From contig OY821745.1 of the NCBI GenBank assembly GCA_963682055.1, positions 31,865,342 through 31,929,341 on the forward strand: 64,000 nucleotides of DNA. The letters run 5' to 3'. Position 1 is the first letter of the stretch, and each line of letters begins with the position of its first letter. A program made the translations under genes and the position numbers. This DNA comes from Primula veris (taxonomy: Eukaryota; Streptophyta; Magnoliopsida; Ericales; Primulaceae). Below, piece by piece: positions 54,434 to 64,000 of this stretch. Below the pieces are notes generated by a model, which did no database searches, had not been told where the DNA came from, and saw only the letters and a list, made by a program, of their open reading frames with translations.

Positions 54434-57400
54434 TTAAGAGGGTCTTCTCATCATAGGGTTGAAGCCATTTCTGTAAGTCCAATTTTGCGGTGCGATATTC
54501 TGCTGTGGGAATCCTGATGATGCTGCAGCAGCAGTATTTGCATACATGGTGTGGTGAGCTTGAGTTTGCGACTGTAATTGCCATTGTTGATGGCTTGTCG
54601 AGAGAGAAAGCTCTCCTATCCGCCCTCCCGCATTGCTGCTGCCGGGGTAGTAAATCTGAAATATACAAACCAGCGACAGAGTCAGCATTAGAATTTTGAG
54701 ATTGCGAAAATACTAAATTTGATTTCGACGGGTTACGAAAATGCTTTAGATATTAAAAAAATACTCAATAAACATTAGTTAGTGGCACGGTGTGCTTCAG
54801 GCTTTTAGCTGCAAAGGGTCTTGTTTGCCTCGAAACGTTTAGCTAATATATACAGACTATTCGAGGAATATAATAAAAGAAAAATGGCAGCTATCCATCT
54901 TTCAGTTTCTAGTATATTTAAGGATTTAAACAAAACAAATGACCAATTTAATAAGCTGCAATACATTTTGGGGACAACTGAATGTGTGTAATCAACGTGA
55001 CATCGTTTTACTTTTGTTGACTTTTCTGTAAACATTATTATCAGTTGTAATGAAATTTGAACTAAATAATTTATTTATTTTCATTTTTCTGCCTAAGAAA
55101 ATTAAGTTTGGTCTCTAAGGTAGGAAACAACAGCGAATGAAGCATCAAGCTATAATAATTAGAAAAAAAAACAATCACTCTAATTTTTTATTTTATTTGA
55201 TAAGAAAATATTACTCGACGGGCATCCATAAATCAAGCATAAGAGCCAAATATTATCAAATTAAATGTAACAAAATTTAGGGCTGAACTCCATGGGAAAA
55301 TCAAAGGTCAAAGAAATAACAGATTTAGTTTGGGGGTAACTACAGTAATAAAATAAACCTGAAAGTTGGGTGGGATGAGTTGTGGTGGATACATGCGCAT
55401 GTCATAAGTAGGATTGAGTGCTGACGTGGCTGTTGGTGATTGGATGTGTGTTTGGCTAAGTAGCTGCATGGTTTCTGTCTCATTATAGTTCCCATTTTCG
55501 CGTCCATTTCTATATACTTCTTGTTGCAAATTAGGCTGAAAATCACAGTTTAATGAGGATAAGAAACAAATAAGCAGCAGCAAATATAATCTACTTTTAT
55601 GATAATAATTGCTCATCCATTAAGCATTTGCAAAATTGTCCATTGCCAATCGGCAGATTAAATATCGTAGCTTGGTAATCCACCTTAATTAAGAAGCCTT
55701 TCCATGCTCGAAAAAAATCGAAAATTATTAGCTAAAGATGATAAAAATTTGGACAAACGGTTTTCGGTATATGGTTAATAATAGAAGGTGTTGTACCTTT
55801 GGCCTAAGTCCTCGATTACGCCAATCAAGTTCAGGTGGCGTTGAATTAGGATGATCATTCCTTACTGCATTATGATAATCACTTCCTAATTGTCTATCAC
55901 TTTGTTTTGGAGCAGTATTTCCCAAGCTCAAATCCAAATTATGGTCTGCCCCATTCGCAGAACATTCTAAAATACAAACATAAAAATCCAATCAGAACTT
56001 GACTGGCGGTAAAATCTTTCAATCACGAATGTTTTTACCAAAAAAAAAAGAATGTGGTCCTTGGTGATCAGCATATTTCCAATACATACGTGTGTCACTT
56101 TGTGCCTTAATTCTTGTATAAACGACATAAATTGTGTACAAGATGCTCTTGCAATCAGTCAATTAGTGAATTACAAGCAGGTTTATGCTATACTAGTACA
56201 AAATAAGAACATGAAACAAAAGAAAGCATGAGTGGAAAGGAAACAATTCCTCTATCAAAATTACGATTCGTATTATAATTTATAGTAAATGTAACTACTT
56301 AATTATGTGAATTACCAGCAGAATTAAGCTCCTCCTCATATATGCTGGGATCAAAGTTGGTGACAGCCTCCTTGCCATTACACTTGATTGCAGCTTTATC
56401 ATAAGCCCTACATAAGAAAGTTTATTAGTAAAAAAAACACAAAAATGTTAAGACATCAATTAGAATTTAGAAATAAATAAAAATCATTTGGTCTTATGAC
56501 AAAGATATACCTGGCAGCTTCAACCTCAGTATCAAACAGACCCAGGTAAACATATCTGTTTAAAAACAGCCAAAGAAATAAAATATAACACCCATGTAAA
56601 GATGATCATGTATTATAATATGGATGTGTATATAAGGTTAGTGTATAAGGAGTAATTACTTTTTCCCCAAGAACTGGCCCATTCTTGCTTCCCATCTTCC
56701 ACATTTATGCAATGTAACACCTCTATATTTGGAGCTGCCTCTTGGGAACCCAGTACTTTGTCTCCTCAAAACATGCACAAATTCTTCCTTTGTCAAGTTA
56801 GTCATCTGTTGCTCACACAAAAAATAACAAACATTATTCCCAATGAAATCATAAGTATCTAAAATATTAGTATTAATAAAAATATATATATATATATATA
56901 AGTTGTGTAGCATTTAATTCTTCCGCTTCTTATATCAACTAGAAGAAGATATTTCTGTCTAAAAAGGGTCTTCTACTGTAAAAAGAAAACCGACTTTTTT
57001 GCTCAAAACCTACATCAACCAACTCAATTAATTATTTGGGCAGGTATCCAATGTACCAAAAAATAAAGTACAGCAAAAGCAACTCAAAAAGTTTACCCCG
57101 AACTTTGACACATAGGTCAATCAATCTTATGTAGTTACTGTGTTTTGTAATTATCTAACAAGTAAAATGAAAATGCATAATTGATATGCAATAAAATTGG
57201 CTAAAGATTTGATAAGCAAAATTTAATATTAAGATAAATTTGACACTAAATAAAATGTTCACTCCTGCTATTGTCCTACCTACTTGATGCAATAAAATTG
57301 GCTAAAGATTTGATAAGCAAAATTTAATATTAAGATAAATTTGATACTAAATAAAATGTTCACTCCTGATATTGTTCTACCTACTTGCTTCAAGTCTTCA

Positions 57401-58664
57401 TCATAATCTTCAAGGGTGAAATTTATGTCTGCCTCAACCCCACGGAACTTGATAGCTGCCCTATCATAGGCACTGTAAATATATAGTATATTTCTCAAAA
57501 TTAATTCCACCCATTTAATTAGATTTTAGTATATACAGAAATTAATAAATATAGCATTATTAATGTTCAATTGGAAAAAGAACTTACCGAGCTGCAGCAT
57601 GTGCAGTATCAAATCCGCCTGTAAACAAAACAAAATAAATAAATATAGAAATTAGAAATTGAAAGTATTTAGTACTAATCTTCTCCCAAAAGAATAGAAA
57701 AAACATGATTTTACATACCTAGGTAGACTTGCTTCCCACAATCCCTAGGGAGAAAAAAAACTTAAATCAGAATCTTTTTAAATGCGAAAACTAAATGAAT
57801 TTATGATATTTATCCAAGATTAAAATATTTATTAGCTATTATTATATTAATAGATTTAACAACAAGTACTGCTACTTTTGTAAAATTTATTTAATATAAC
57901 AAATAATAAACCAGATGTGATGAATAGAAATTGATTTATTAGAATATATTAAGAAAAATTATATGTGATCAATTATTATTTCTGAAAAGTTGGATTTTAT
58001 AAATATATTTTTTGAAGAAATAACAAGAAAAGCAAAAAAGTTATCCGGTAACCGTAACATAGATTTATCCACATGTGTAAGTTTTTCAGTTTGAGTTGAT
58101 GTTAGCTGTACTTGTTTATATCATTTTTTTAATCTACACAAAATAAAATAAAACAAAACAAAACAAAAACCAAATAGTGACAAACCATATATGTGACTCC
58201 CACCGACCAGTTCGTCGGTAATAAGTAACCCCTCTATACTGAGAGCTTCTCGACCTCGGGCCTCTCCGGCTCTTCTTTATCGGCTGCACAACCTCTGTTG
58301 CCTTTCCGCCGCTATGACTAGCGGCGGAAACTGGTTCAGACTGACAAAACTTGACTCCCACCCAGTGTGCCCTTGGAAAATCCAACCCTACCGCTTCCCC
58401 GCCTCTAGTATCAGATGCGGGGAAGAACTGGTGGGTTATAGGTTGAGGAAAACTAGTTTCTTCGGGTCTTGTCATGGAGAACCCAAATAGTTTTCCGTTC
58501 GTTACCCTCTTTCGACCTGACCCTTCTTGTTGTTCTTCCTCCGAAGCGGATCTTGTTTCGATGCGTTTTCCTGAGTTAGTGTCAAGATCAGGCGGTGAAC
58601 CACAACCGTCGGATTCGTCTAGGTCTTCCATGATCTGATCAGGGAAGCCATTTAAGTCCCACAT
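54434..58664 (-). CDS. AP2: APETALA2 floral homeotic transcription factor
   Basis: Ten exons (58,664-58,186; 57,744-57,719; 57,618-57,588; 57,472-57,385; 56,805-56,660; 56,555-56,511; 56,407-56,316; 55,966-55,797; 55,535-55,359; 54,655-54,434) join in frame to 491 aa with GT-AG introns. The 26-, 31- and 45-nt microexons are those of euAP2 genes. The protein opens MWDLNGFPD. It has HQFFPASD and [15 protein letters not shown] (about 77-108), the basic [20 protein letters not shown]2 domain R1 (about 142-205) and R2 (about 234-293), an EAR-like LDLSLG (313-318), the miR172-encoded AAAASSGF (460-467), and an NW..RNGF.P...RPS tail that matches APETALA2 rather than TOE proteins. AP2 acts in the nucleus in sepal and petal identity, ovule and seed development and AGAMOUS repression. 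R1 reads GVTYYRR where GVTFYRR is usual. Confidence 0.96.
54508..54528 (-). promoter_or_regulatory. miR172 target site in AP2 exon 10
   Basis: The minus strand reads CTGCAGCATCATCAGGATTC plus one C, 21 nt. It pairs with miR172 at 18 of 21 positions, with one G:U and mismatches at the two ends. It lies in the coding region downstream of R2, as in all euAP2 genes, and encodes AAASSGF. Confidence 0.95.
57187..57388. repeat. 101-bp tandem duplication spanning the AP2 exon 4 donor
   Basis: Unit 57,187-57,287 is repeated at 57,288-57,388 with a few substitutions (GACACT/GATACT, GCTATTGTCC/GATATTGTTC). The unit ends in CTACCTACTTG, so the exon 4 end and its donor (CAA|GTAGGT) are copied 101 bases into the intron. 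Confidence 0.93.
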
Positions 58665-60600
58665 TTCTCTTTACTCCTTTAATCAATTTTCTTGGCCGAA
58701 AGTATTTCTATAGTTTTTTTGTTTTTTTTTTCCTATCTCACGAGAGAGATGTAATTTTACTTTTATTGATCAGAGGAAAATATCTATATGTAGCTATATT
58801 GTGGTTTGTGATTGGTAGGTATAAAGGAACATGAGAGAGATAAGAGAGAAAGAGAGTATGTATATATGTATAAAGAAAGAAAGGGACCAAGTCTTTTTCT
58901 TCCACAGTTTTCCGACGTTAACCAAATCGAAAAAACAAATGTTTTTATTCTACACTCTCTCTCCAAAATGGGCGTAGACAAGACCAAAGACTTGTATACA
59001 TTACTAATCACTTGGTAACCTTTTTTTAGTTGTACTAAATATTCTTGTTTATTTACCTTTGGTTTCACTTTCCACTAACAATAATGACCAATTGCACATC
59101 CCCAAAAGTATTATGAATACATTATTAACACAACTTTGCAATAATCCTAGATTAGTTTTGTACATATGGGACTTAATTTAGTCTTTTTGTACATATGGGT
59201 TTTAAATACTTAATTAAGTCTTGACCTTTCATTAATACATAGAAAAAGTACTCCCTACGTGGTTAGTAGACTACAGCGGATTTTAACCTTTTATAAAATT
59301 GTCAATTGAACTTTATTCAAAAGGTAACAGTTTTAATCAATTTAGCGTTGTATAATATATCAAATAAAATGAATATGTGAAATCTTTTGTAAAAAAAATT
59401 ATGGTTTCCTTATTAGCTAGAATAAAAGAATGGTGTTTCCATCTACACACAGTATTTGTTTTATCTTTTGGTCTCTTTGTCACACTCATTTTCTCTATGA
59501 GTCTGTATCTCGAACGATGAATCAATTAAATTTCTGGTAATAAATCAATCATAGCTTTGTCGACAAATTAATTTAATATTTGGTGTAAATTGATTTGAAT
59601 TATTTGAGAAATTGTTCCTAATCCATGCGTGTGGTGTGTTTGTCATGTCTTCTCGTCCCTCTATTGATTATAAAGACATACGTCTAATGCGGATACTAAT
59701 TCACATCATCAGTTTTATATCTTTCTCTGTGTGTATTTCTGTACGAGTATGTGTATATTTCTGTACGAGTATGAGTGCATTCATGTCACATACCATTAAT
59801 ACCGGGGGGGAAGAAATAGAGTCTCACATATGATAGAGTGTACTGTACAATAAACAGATCCAAAAGACGATGCAAAGAACTTAAATAATCGAAATTCTAA
59901 AATTTCAAAAATATGAACTTTCAACAAACTTGAGTGAGCACTACAAACTGATGTAATTATCCCATATACCTATATAGATCACCATTTCACTTACCGCATC
60001 TTTCAATTCTCCAACAAGGTAAAAAGATAGATAGACGATCATATTCATCTTTCACTCTTTCTTTTACGATCTCATCTATTTCAATCTTCATACATCAATC
60101 TCACATAATATGTTCAAGCGTTTCTGGCTCAACTATGCCTTTTAACATAGCAAAAAACATTTGTTGGCCCGTGCGGCTAAACGTTAGAGGGTGAGTAAAT
60201 AAGTTTTTAAGCGGATTTCATCTAATTAAAATATAAGTGCAACTAAAAATCCAATTATCGTATTTCTAACCTTAATCGTTTAACAAAAAGTAACGAAATG
60301 TTACAAATACTGTACGATATACGATAACAAGCAATAAATCTTATATCTTATCATGCCCTAACTTTTACATATTTTTCCATGCCTGTTGTATATCTCGATA
60401 AGTTTTGACTTGAGCATCGTAGAGTACGTTGGAAATAAACCCATCAGCTTGGCCTCAGGGTTGTATACTTTTTAATATATTTTTGATTATATGAGAACTA
60501 AACTTTGACGGGTAATTTTTTACTAATCCCAATATGCGCAAATCAGATTTTCTATATAATTGTGTGTTTAAAATTCATCATATATATATACACACACTAG
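58665..60600. promoter_or_regulatory. AP2 5' flank: leader and upstream region
   Basis: On the minus strand the first 350 bases are CT-rich (CTCTCTTTCTCTCTTATCTC at about 58,830-58,855), as in plant 5' leaders, and CTTTATACATATATACATAC at about 58,857-58,876 offers a TATA-like element. An intron in the leader cannot be excluded. Beyond 59.1 kb the sequence is AT-rich and no element was identified. Confidence 0.4.
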
Positions 60601-60717
60601 CGGAGCTGTCCATCCGATGGGTGTGAATCAACAAAAAAAAATCTGTAATCCGTTATAGTAGAATTTTCGATGAACGGAGGGGCAATTATGGTTGAGAGAG
60701 GAGGATTTGATAATAGC

Positions 60718-60718
<1 letters not shown>

Positions 60719-60758
<40 letters not shown>

Positions 60759-60783
60759 ATAGAGAGAGAGAAAGAGAGAGATA
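60719..60783. repeat. Compound (TA)n(GA)n microsatellite
   Basis: An 11-unit TA run passes directly into GAGAGAGAGAGAGAGA and a second GA-rich tract. Confidence 0.92.
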
Positions 60784-60923
60784 ATAAGCAAGATGGATGG
60801 TAACGTGAAATAGCAGTTATTTTTATTTTAGCAGTTTTTTTATTTGTAATTTTTCAAACTATCAATACTATTTTGCAAATATTTGTTTCAAGGCCTCATA
60901 AGACCTCTAAACATAAAGTAATA

Positions 60924-60965
<42 letters not shown>
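60924..60965. repeat. (TA)n microsatellite left of the foldback element
   Basis: About 21 TA units; a second TA run of about 14 units lies at 61,149-61,177 on the other side of the foldback. Confidence 0.93.
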
Positions 60966-60967
<2 letters not shown>

Positions 60968-60984
60968 GAAATATCCATACACAC

Positions 60985-61143
60985 TTAAAAACCACACATT
61001 ATTTTTACACATCAATCATAATCCTCAATTTACTTACTTTTAATGGTCAAGATTATGTGTTTATTTTTTTTATTAGATGAACTAATCTTGACCATTAAAA
61101 GTAAGTAATTTGAAGATTGTGATTGATGTGTAAAGATAATATG

Positions 61144-61152
<9 letters not shown>
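60985..61152. mobile_element. Foldback MITE with ~65-bp inverted arms
   Basis: Left arm TTTTTACACATCAATCATAA...ACTTTTAATGGTCAAGATTA and right arm TAATCTTGACCATTAAAAGT...GTGATTGATGTGTAAAGA are inverted copies with about 90% identity, around a loop of about 30 bases. TA microsatellites sit on both sides, so the TSD cannot be told from the repeat. Confidence 0.82.
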
Positions 61153-61181
<29 letters not shown>

Positions 61182-61849
61182 TTTATTTGTCGTCTATCCA
61201 AATTAGCAAAATATATATAGCAAAATACGCTCTTGTGTAGCAAAATAGCAGCATTTTTTTAACCAATTTTGCCACATTCACTATGACAACAAAACGTATC
61301 ATTTTTTTTTGGGTTAAAGTCTTCTTATTATATCACTTTCAAACGCGTAAACTTTTTGATTGGTCCGGCTTGTAGTTTGTAAAACTTGACCATTCCCAAA
61401 CTCTTGAGAGCAAATTTATCTAGTTTAATGATCTGTTTTAACTTAATTTGAACGTCTTGGTTCGTAGGGTTGGTTGATTTATAGTGTTGGTTTTAACTTA
61501 AGTTTAAAAAAATAAAAAAAAATTGATGTTTTGTAATTACTAAATAAGTCCTAACAGTTTTGAATATTATTGCAAATAGATCATAATAGTTATAATTGTA
61601 ATCAACAACTAAAAAGTTTAGTAAAATTTAAATAACATAAAAATAAACATTAATTTCATTAATTAATAAAAGAGTACATCATTAAAAAAAATTACATAAA
61701 TTAAAAAGAAAAATCACATCAATTAAATAAAAATTACATCAATTGAAAATAAAAATTTAATCAAATAAGAAATTAAAACTACATCAATTAAACCGAAAGA
61801 TTTCGTATGATTTCAACTTATTTTGCTATGATTCAGTTGCTTCTACCTG

Positions 61850-62790
61850 TCGTGAAATTCGGATTATCGTGATCCAATCACACGATCATTTCTTCCATCT
61901 TTCAAAGTTTTGCACGTGATTTTTCTCTATATGCAGTTGCTTTCTCTTTAGCTACAGTCGCTTTCTTTGTAGCTGCAGCCGCCATTTCCGACATGTTGCT
62001 CACTGATATTTTGATAACTCGCACTTTGTTTCTCTCTATAAGAGGTATAAAATCCATCATACTAGATGATTAACTAAAATTTCTAGAGTCCTTCACTTTT
62101 GCGGCTTTTCTACCTTTTGGCCTCTCTACATTATCCGAAACCGATAATTTTTCAACGACGTCATCATCGATATCAAAATCGGTTGATTTTGAGTTTTTTT
62201 ATTTTATGTTCTTAAATATGGGCGTGCCATTTTGGTTGATATTTCAAAATGGTAAAACAGCGATGATTTTTAAAGGGTTTAACTATATCTTCGAAAAAAT
62301 CGAGTTCCACAACTTTATACTAAAAATTTGTAAAAAAATTATTGTAATTAGTCTAAATAAACAAGTTGATAATTTAAAAACTAATTTATATTACTGATTA
62401 AAAAATTATGCAAAATTTTATAAAATCATACCACATCATGATCGACTCTCCCGTTTTTTTCCTCCTTTCCTCGTGGTTAAAACATTTTTGGAATTTTTTC
62501 ACCCTTTTACTCACATCGCCAAAATAGTGGCGCAACATTTTTTATGAACGCTCAAAATGCTAACCATCGGGCAACTCGTGGTGGTAATCGACATGAATTT
62601 TTACCCAATATTGCCCTTTTGGTTGTTTATTGCCAACAATGCTATCGGTTGATATATTATACCAACTTTTACAAAATCTCTCATTTTTGTATTCGGTCCA
62701 CACTTTTCGAGTAACCGTATTCGTATCGGTTTGAGTTTGAGGGATTTTTTTTTCTTGGTTTGCATTTTGAAGTTTGAAAAGATTGGGGTT
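61850..62790 (-). pseudogene. NAM-associated / Myb-like protein pseudogene
   Basis: The minus strand reads WTEYKNERFCKSWYNISTDS, IVGNKQPKGQYWVKIHVDY and then RHYFGDVSKRVKKF. This matches the SANT/Myb-like region of plant proteins annotated with a NAM-associated C-terminal domain, many of which accompany PIF/Harbinger transposons (W....LC.AW...S.D...G..Q....FW.RI...Y). Further along, about 62,000-61,900, it gives NMSEMAAAATKKATVAKEKA, like the basic coiled tail of the same family. In-frame stops interrupt it (DG*HFERS*KML), so it is dead. Whether it came from a transposon or a host gene is not settled. Confidence 0.6.
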
Positions 62791-62799
62791 GAAAATGTT

Positions 62800-63985
62800 A
62801 AGTTAAATATTGAGATGAGGTTTCATATATATATTAGGAAGACACGTAATGCATTTCATCATCGGAGTTTATTGGGTAATTGAAATTATCACCAACTTAA
62901 TTGACCATTTGTAAAGAATAAATATATTTAGTCATATAGAAAATGTAACAAGAGTGATAAAATTGTGTGGTTTGAATGAAAATACGTGTGGGTTTATATA
63001 GGGAGAGGAATGGGTCAAATTTAATTTCTTAAAACATTTTGGACTGAAAAAAATATAATTAATCGTTATTTAGGACCTATTTGTCTAATTTAAAAGTTTA
63101 GGTATCTTAAAAATTGCTAATATTACCGTTATATTGATTAAATCGTAAGAATCTGAAACTACAGGACCAACGGAGTAATTATAATGGTATAATTTTTTTT
63201 AATACAATACAAAATACAAATACTGTTGTGTAATTATTACAGGGAGCAGTGCATGTAATTAACCAGGCTGAACGAACACGAATAGAGTGTTGGCTGCTAG
63301 AAGAGAGAAGAGAGAGGGCGGAAACCACATGAGCTCTGCAGCCAACATTATCTGCTCCGTCTGATAAAGACGACACATGTTGGCTGCTGCTACACCCACC
63401 GCAATCACAGCCTCAATAAACATGTTGTGACACCCTTCCGTAATACTTACCAATATCAATGTATTAAAAGACGCAAGACGACTTTTAGATGGAAATAGAT
63501 TGACTAGCCACCGCTTGATAACCGCACAAATCACTTAATCTCGACTAAACCTCTACGATGTAGACTCCGCCCTTACCAACACATTGTTTCACCACATGCT
63601 TAAAAGTTCTGTAAAAGCTACTGTAAATATATATGATGACAAAACTGCTACACAGAGACCGTCTAGTCTTAAAATCTGGTGACATGAATGGCTCTATTGA
63701 ATATCTCGAAAATAAGAGGTTAAATTATTTCCCTTTGATGGTAGTGAGGATCTAGTAAAAAAAAAAAATCATCTAAGTTTACACCAACACATGTCACTTC
63801 CACCAACCATTTCGTGTGTTTTTTACCATTTGGGATAGTGTCAGTAATTCTAAGTTTTAAGTAGGTCATTTTGGTTTAAACTATTAAACTAAAACAAGTG
63901 ATGAAATAATTGAGGGAGAGAGTCAGAGTCACGGAGGACATAGAGAAGGAAGTGTTTGGGAAGTTCTTAAAAGGAAAAAAGCATA
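62800..63985. other. Intergenic DNA with one unassigned frame
   Basis: A 91-codon minus-strand frame at 63,534-63,259 (MICAVIKRWLVNLFPSK...) has less AT-biased composition than its surroundings and a hydrophobic alanine-rich middle. I recognise no family, and no flanking exons were found. Confidence 0.4.
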
Positions 63986-64000
63986 ATGTCGAAAAGAGGA
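63986..64000 (+). CDS. Possible start of a gene running off the window (MSKRG...)
   Basis: ATG TCG AAA AGA GGA at the edge is preceded by a purine-rich leader (GAGGGAGAGAGTCAGAGTCA...AAGGAAAAAAGCATA). MSKRG is how cytosolic ribosomal protein uL14 (RPL23) starts in plants. Five codons are far too few to assign it. Confidence 0.2.

Noticed and set aside
54490..54699. Plus-strand 69-codon frame over AP2 exon 10
   Set aside because: It is the complement of the AP2 last exon, which is secured by family similarity and the miR172 site.
1..64000. CRISPR arrays, bacterial-type operons, rRNA operons
   Set aside because: None seen; the sequence is plant nuclear DNA. The tandem arrays found lack unique spacers of constant length.

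Overview
This window looks like nuclear DNA from a flowering plant, most likely a core eudicot. It is AT-rich and dominated by transposable elements. Two intron-rich protein-coding genes, both on the minus strand, can be reconstructed exon by exon: a filament-like plant protein (FPP) gene at 22.4-26.2 kb and an APETALA2 (AP2) orthologue at 54.4-58.7 kb with an intact miR172 target site. I cannot name the species.

Layout. 0-3.5 kb: a processed F-box-associated pseudogene with poly(A) tail and 16-bp target-site duplication (TSD), a diffuse ATCCGA-rich repeat, and a second F-box fragment. 3.9-12.4 kb: a decayed minus-strand LINE (ORF1 with DUF4283-like region and zinc knuckle; ORF2 with endonuclease, RT and an RNase H-like tail). 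It is split by a 1.8-kb solo LTR (TSD CTAGC) and by an internally deleted copia derivative (TSD TGATA). 12.7-22 kb: non-autonomous DNA elements (Stowaway, hAT, CACTA), another F-box fragment with a minisatellite, a second LINE RT fragment and a stray iMet-type primer-binding site. 22.4-26.2 kb: the FPP gene. 26.8-31.3 kb: a second Stowaway, TTCGG-rich repeats, a possible hAT element and a Cassandra-type solo LTR carrying a 5S-rRNA-derived promoter.

31,441-42,209 holds an apparently intact, very young Ty3/gypsy element of the Tat/Retand type on the minus strand. The two LTRs differ by one base in a G run, the TSD is TTAAT, and one long uninterrupted gag-pol frame is present. Between pol and the 3' LTR, on the opposite strand, lies a gene with its own TATA box and three exons joined by two phase-0 GT-AG introns, predicted at 814 aa. 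This antisense gene is the most interesting object in the window.

42.2-54.4 kb: mostly AT-rich DNA with a hAT MITE, a 1.6-kb hAT remnant with TSD and a duplicated tail, an RNase H-like fragment, possible SINE-like sequence and a CGAGC-rich repeat. 54.4-58.7 kb: AP2, with the characteristic 26-, 31- and 45-nt microexons. 60-64 kb: microsatellites, a foldback MITE, a NAM-associated/Myb-like pseudogene, and at the very edge an ATG that may start another gene.

The two host genes show no sign of a shared function. The transposons are best read as nested layers of different ages, from the old LINE through the solo LTR and copia insertions to the near-new gypsy element.
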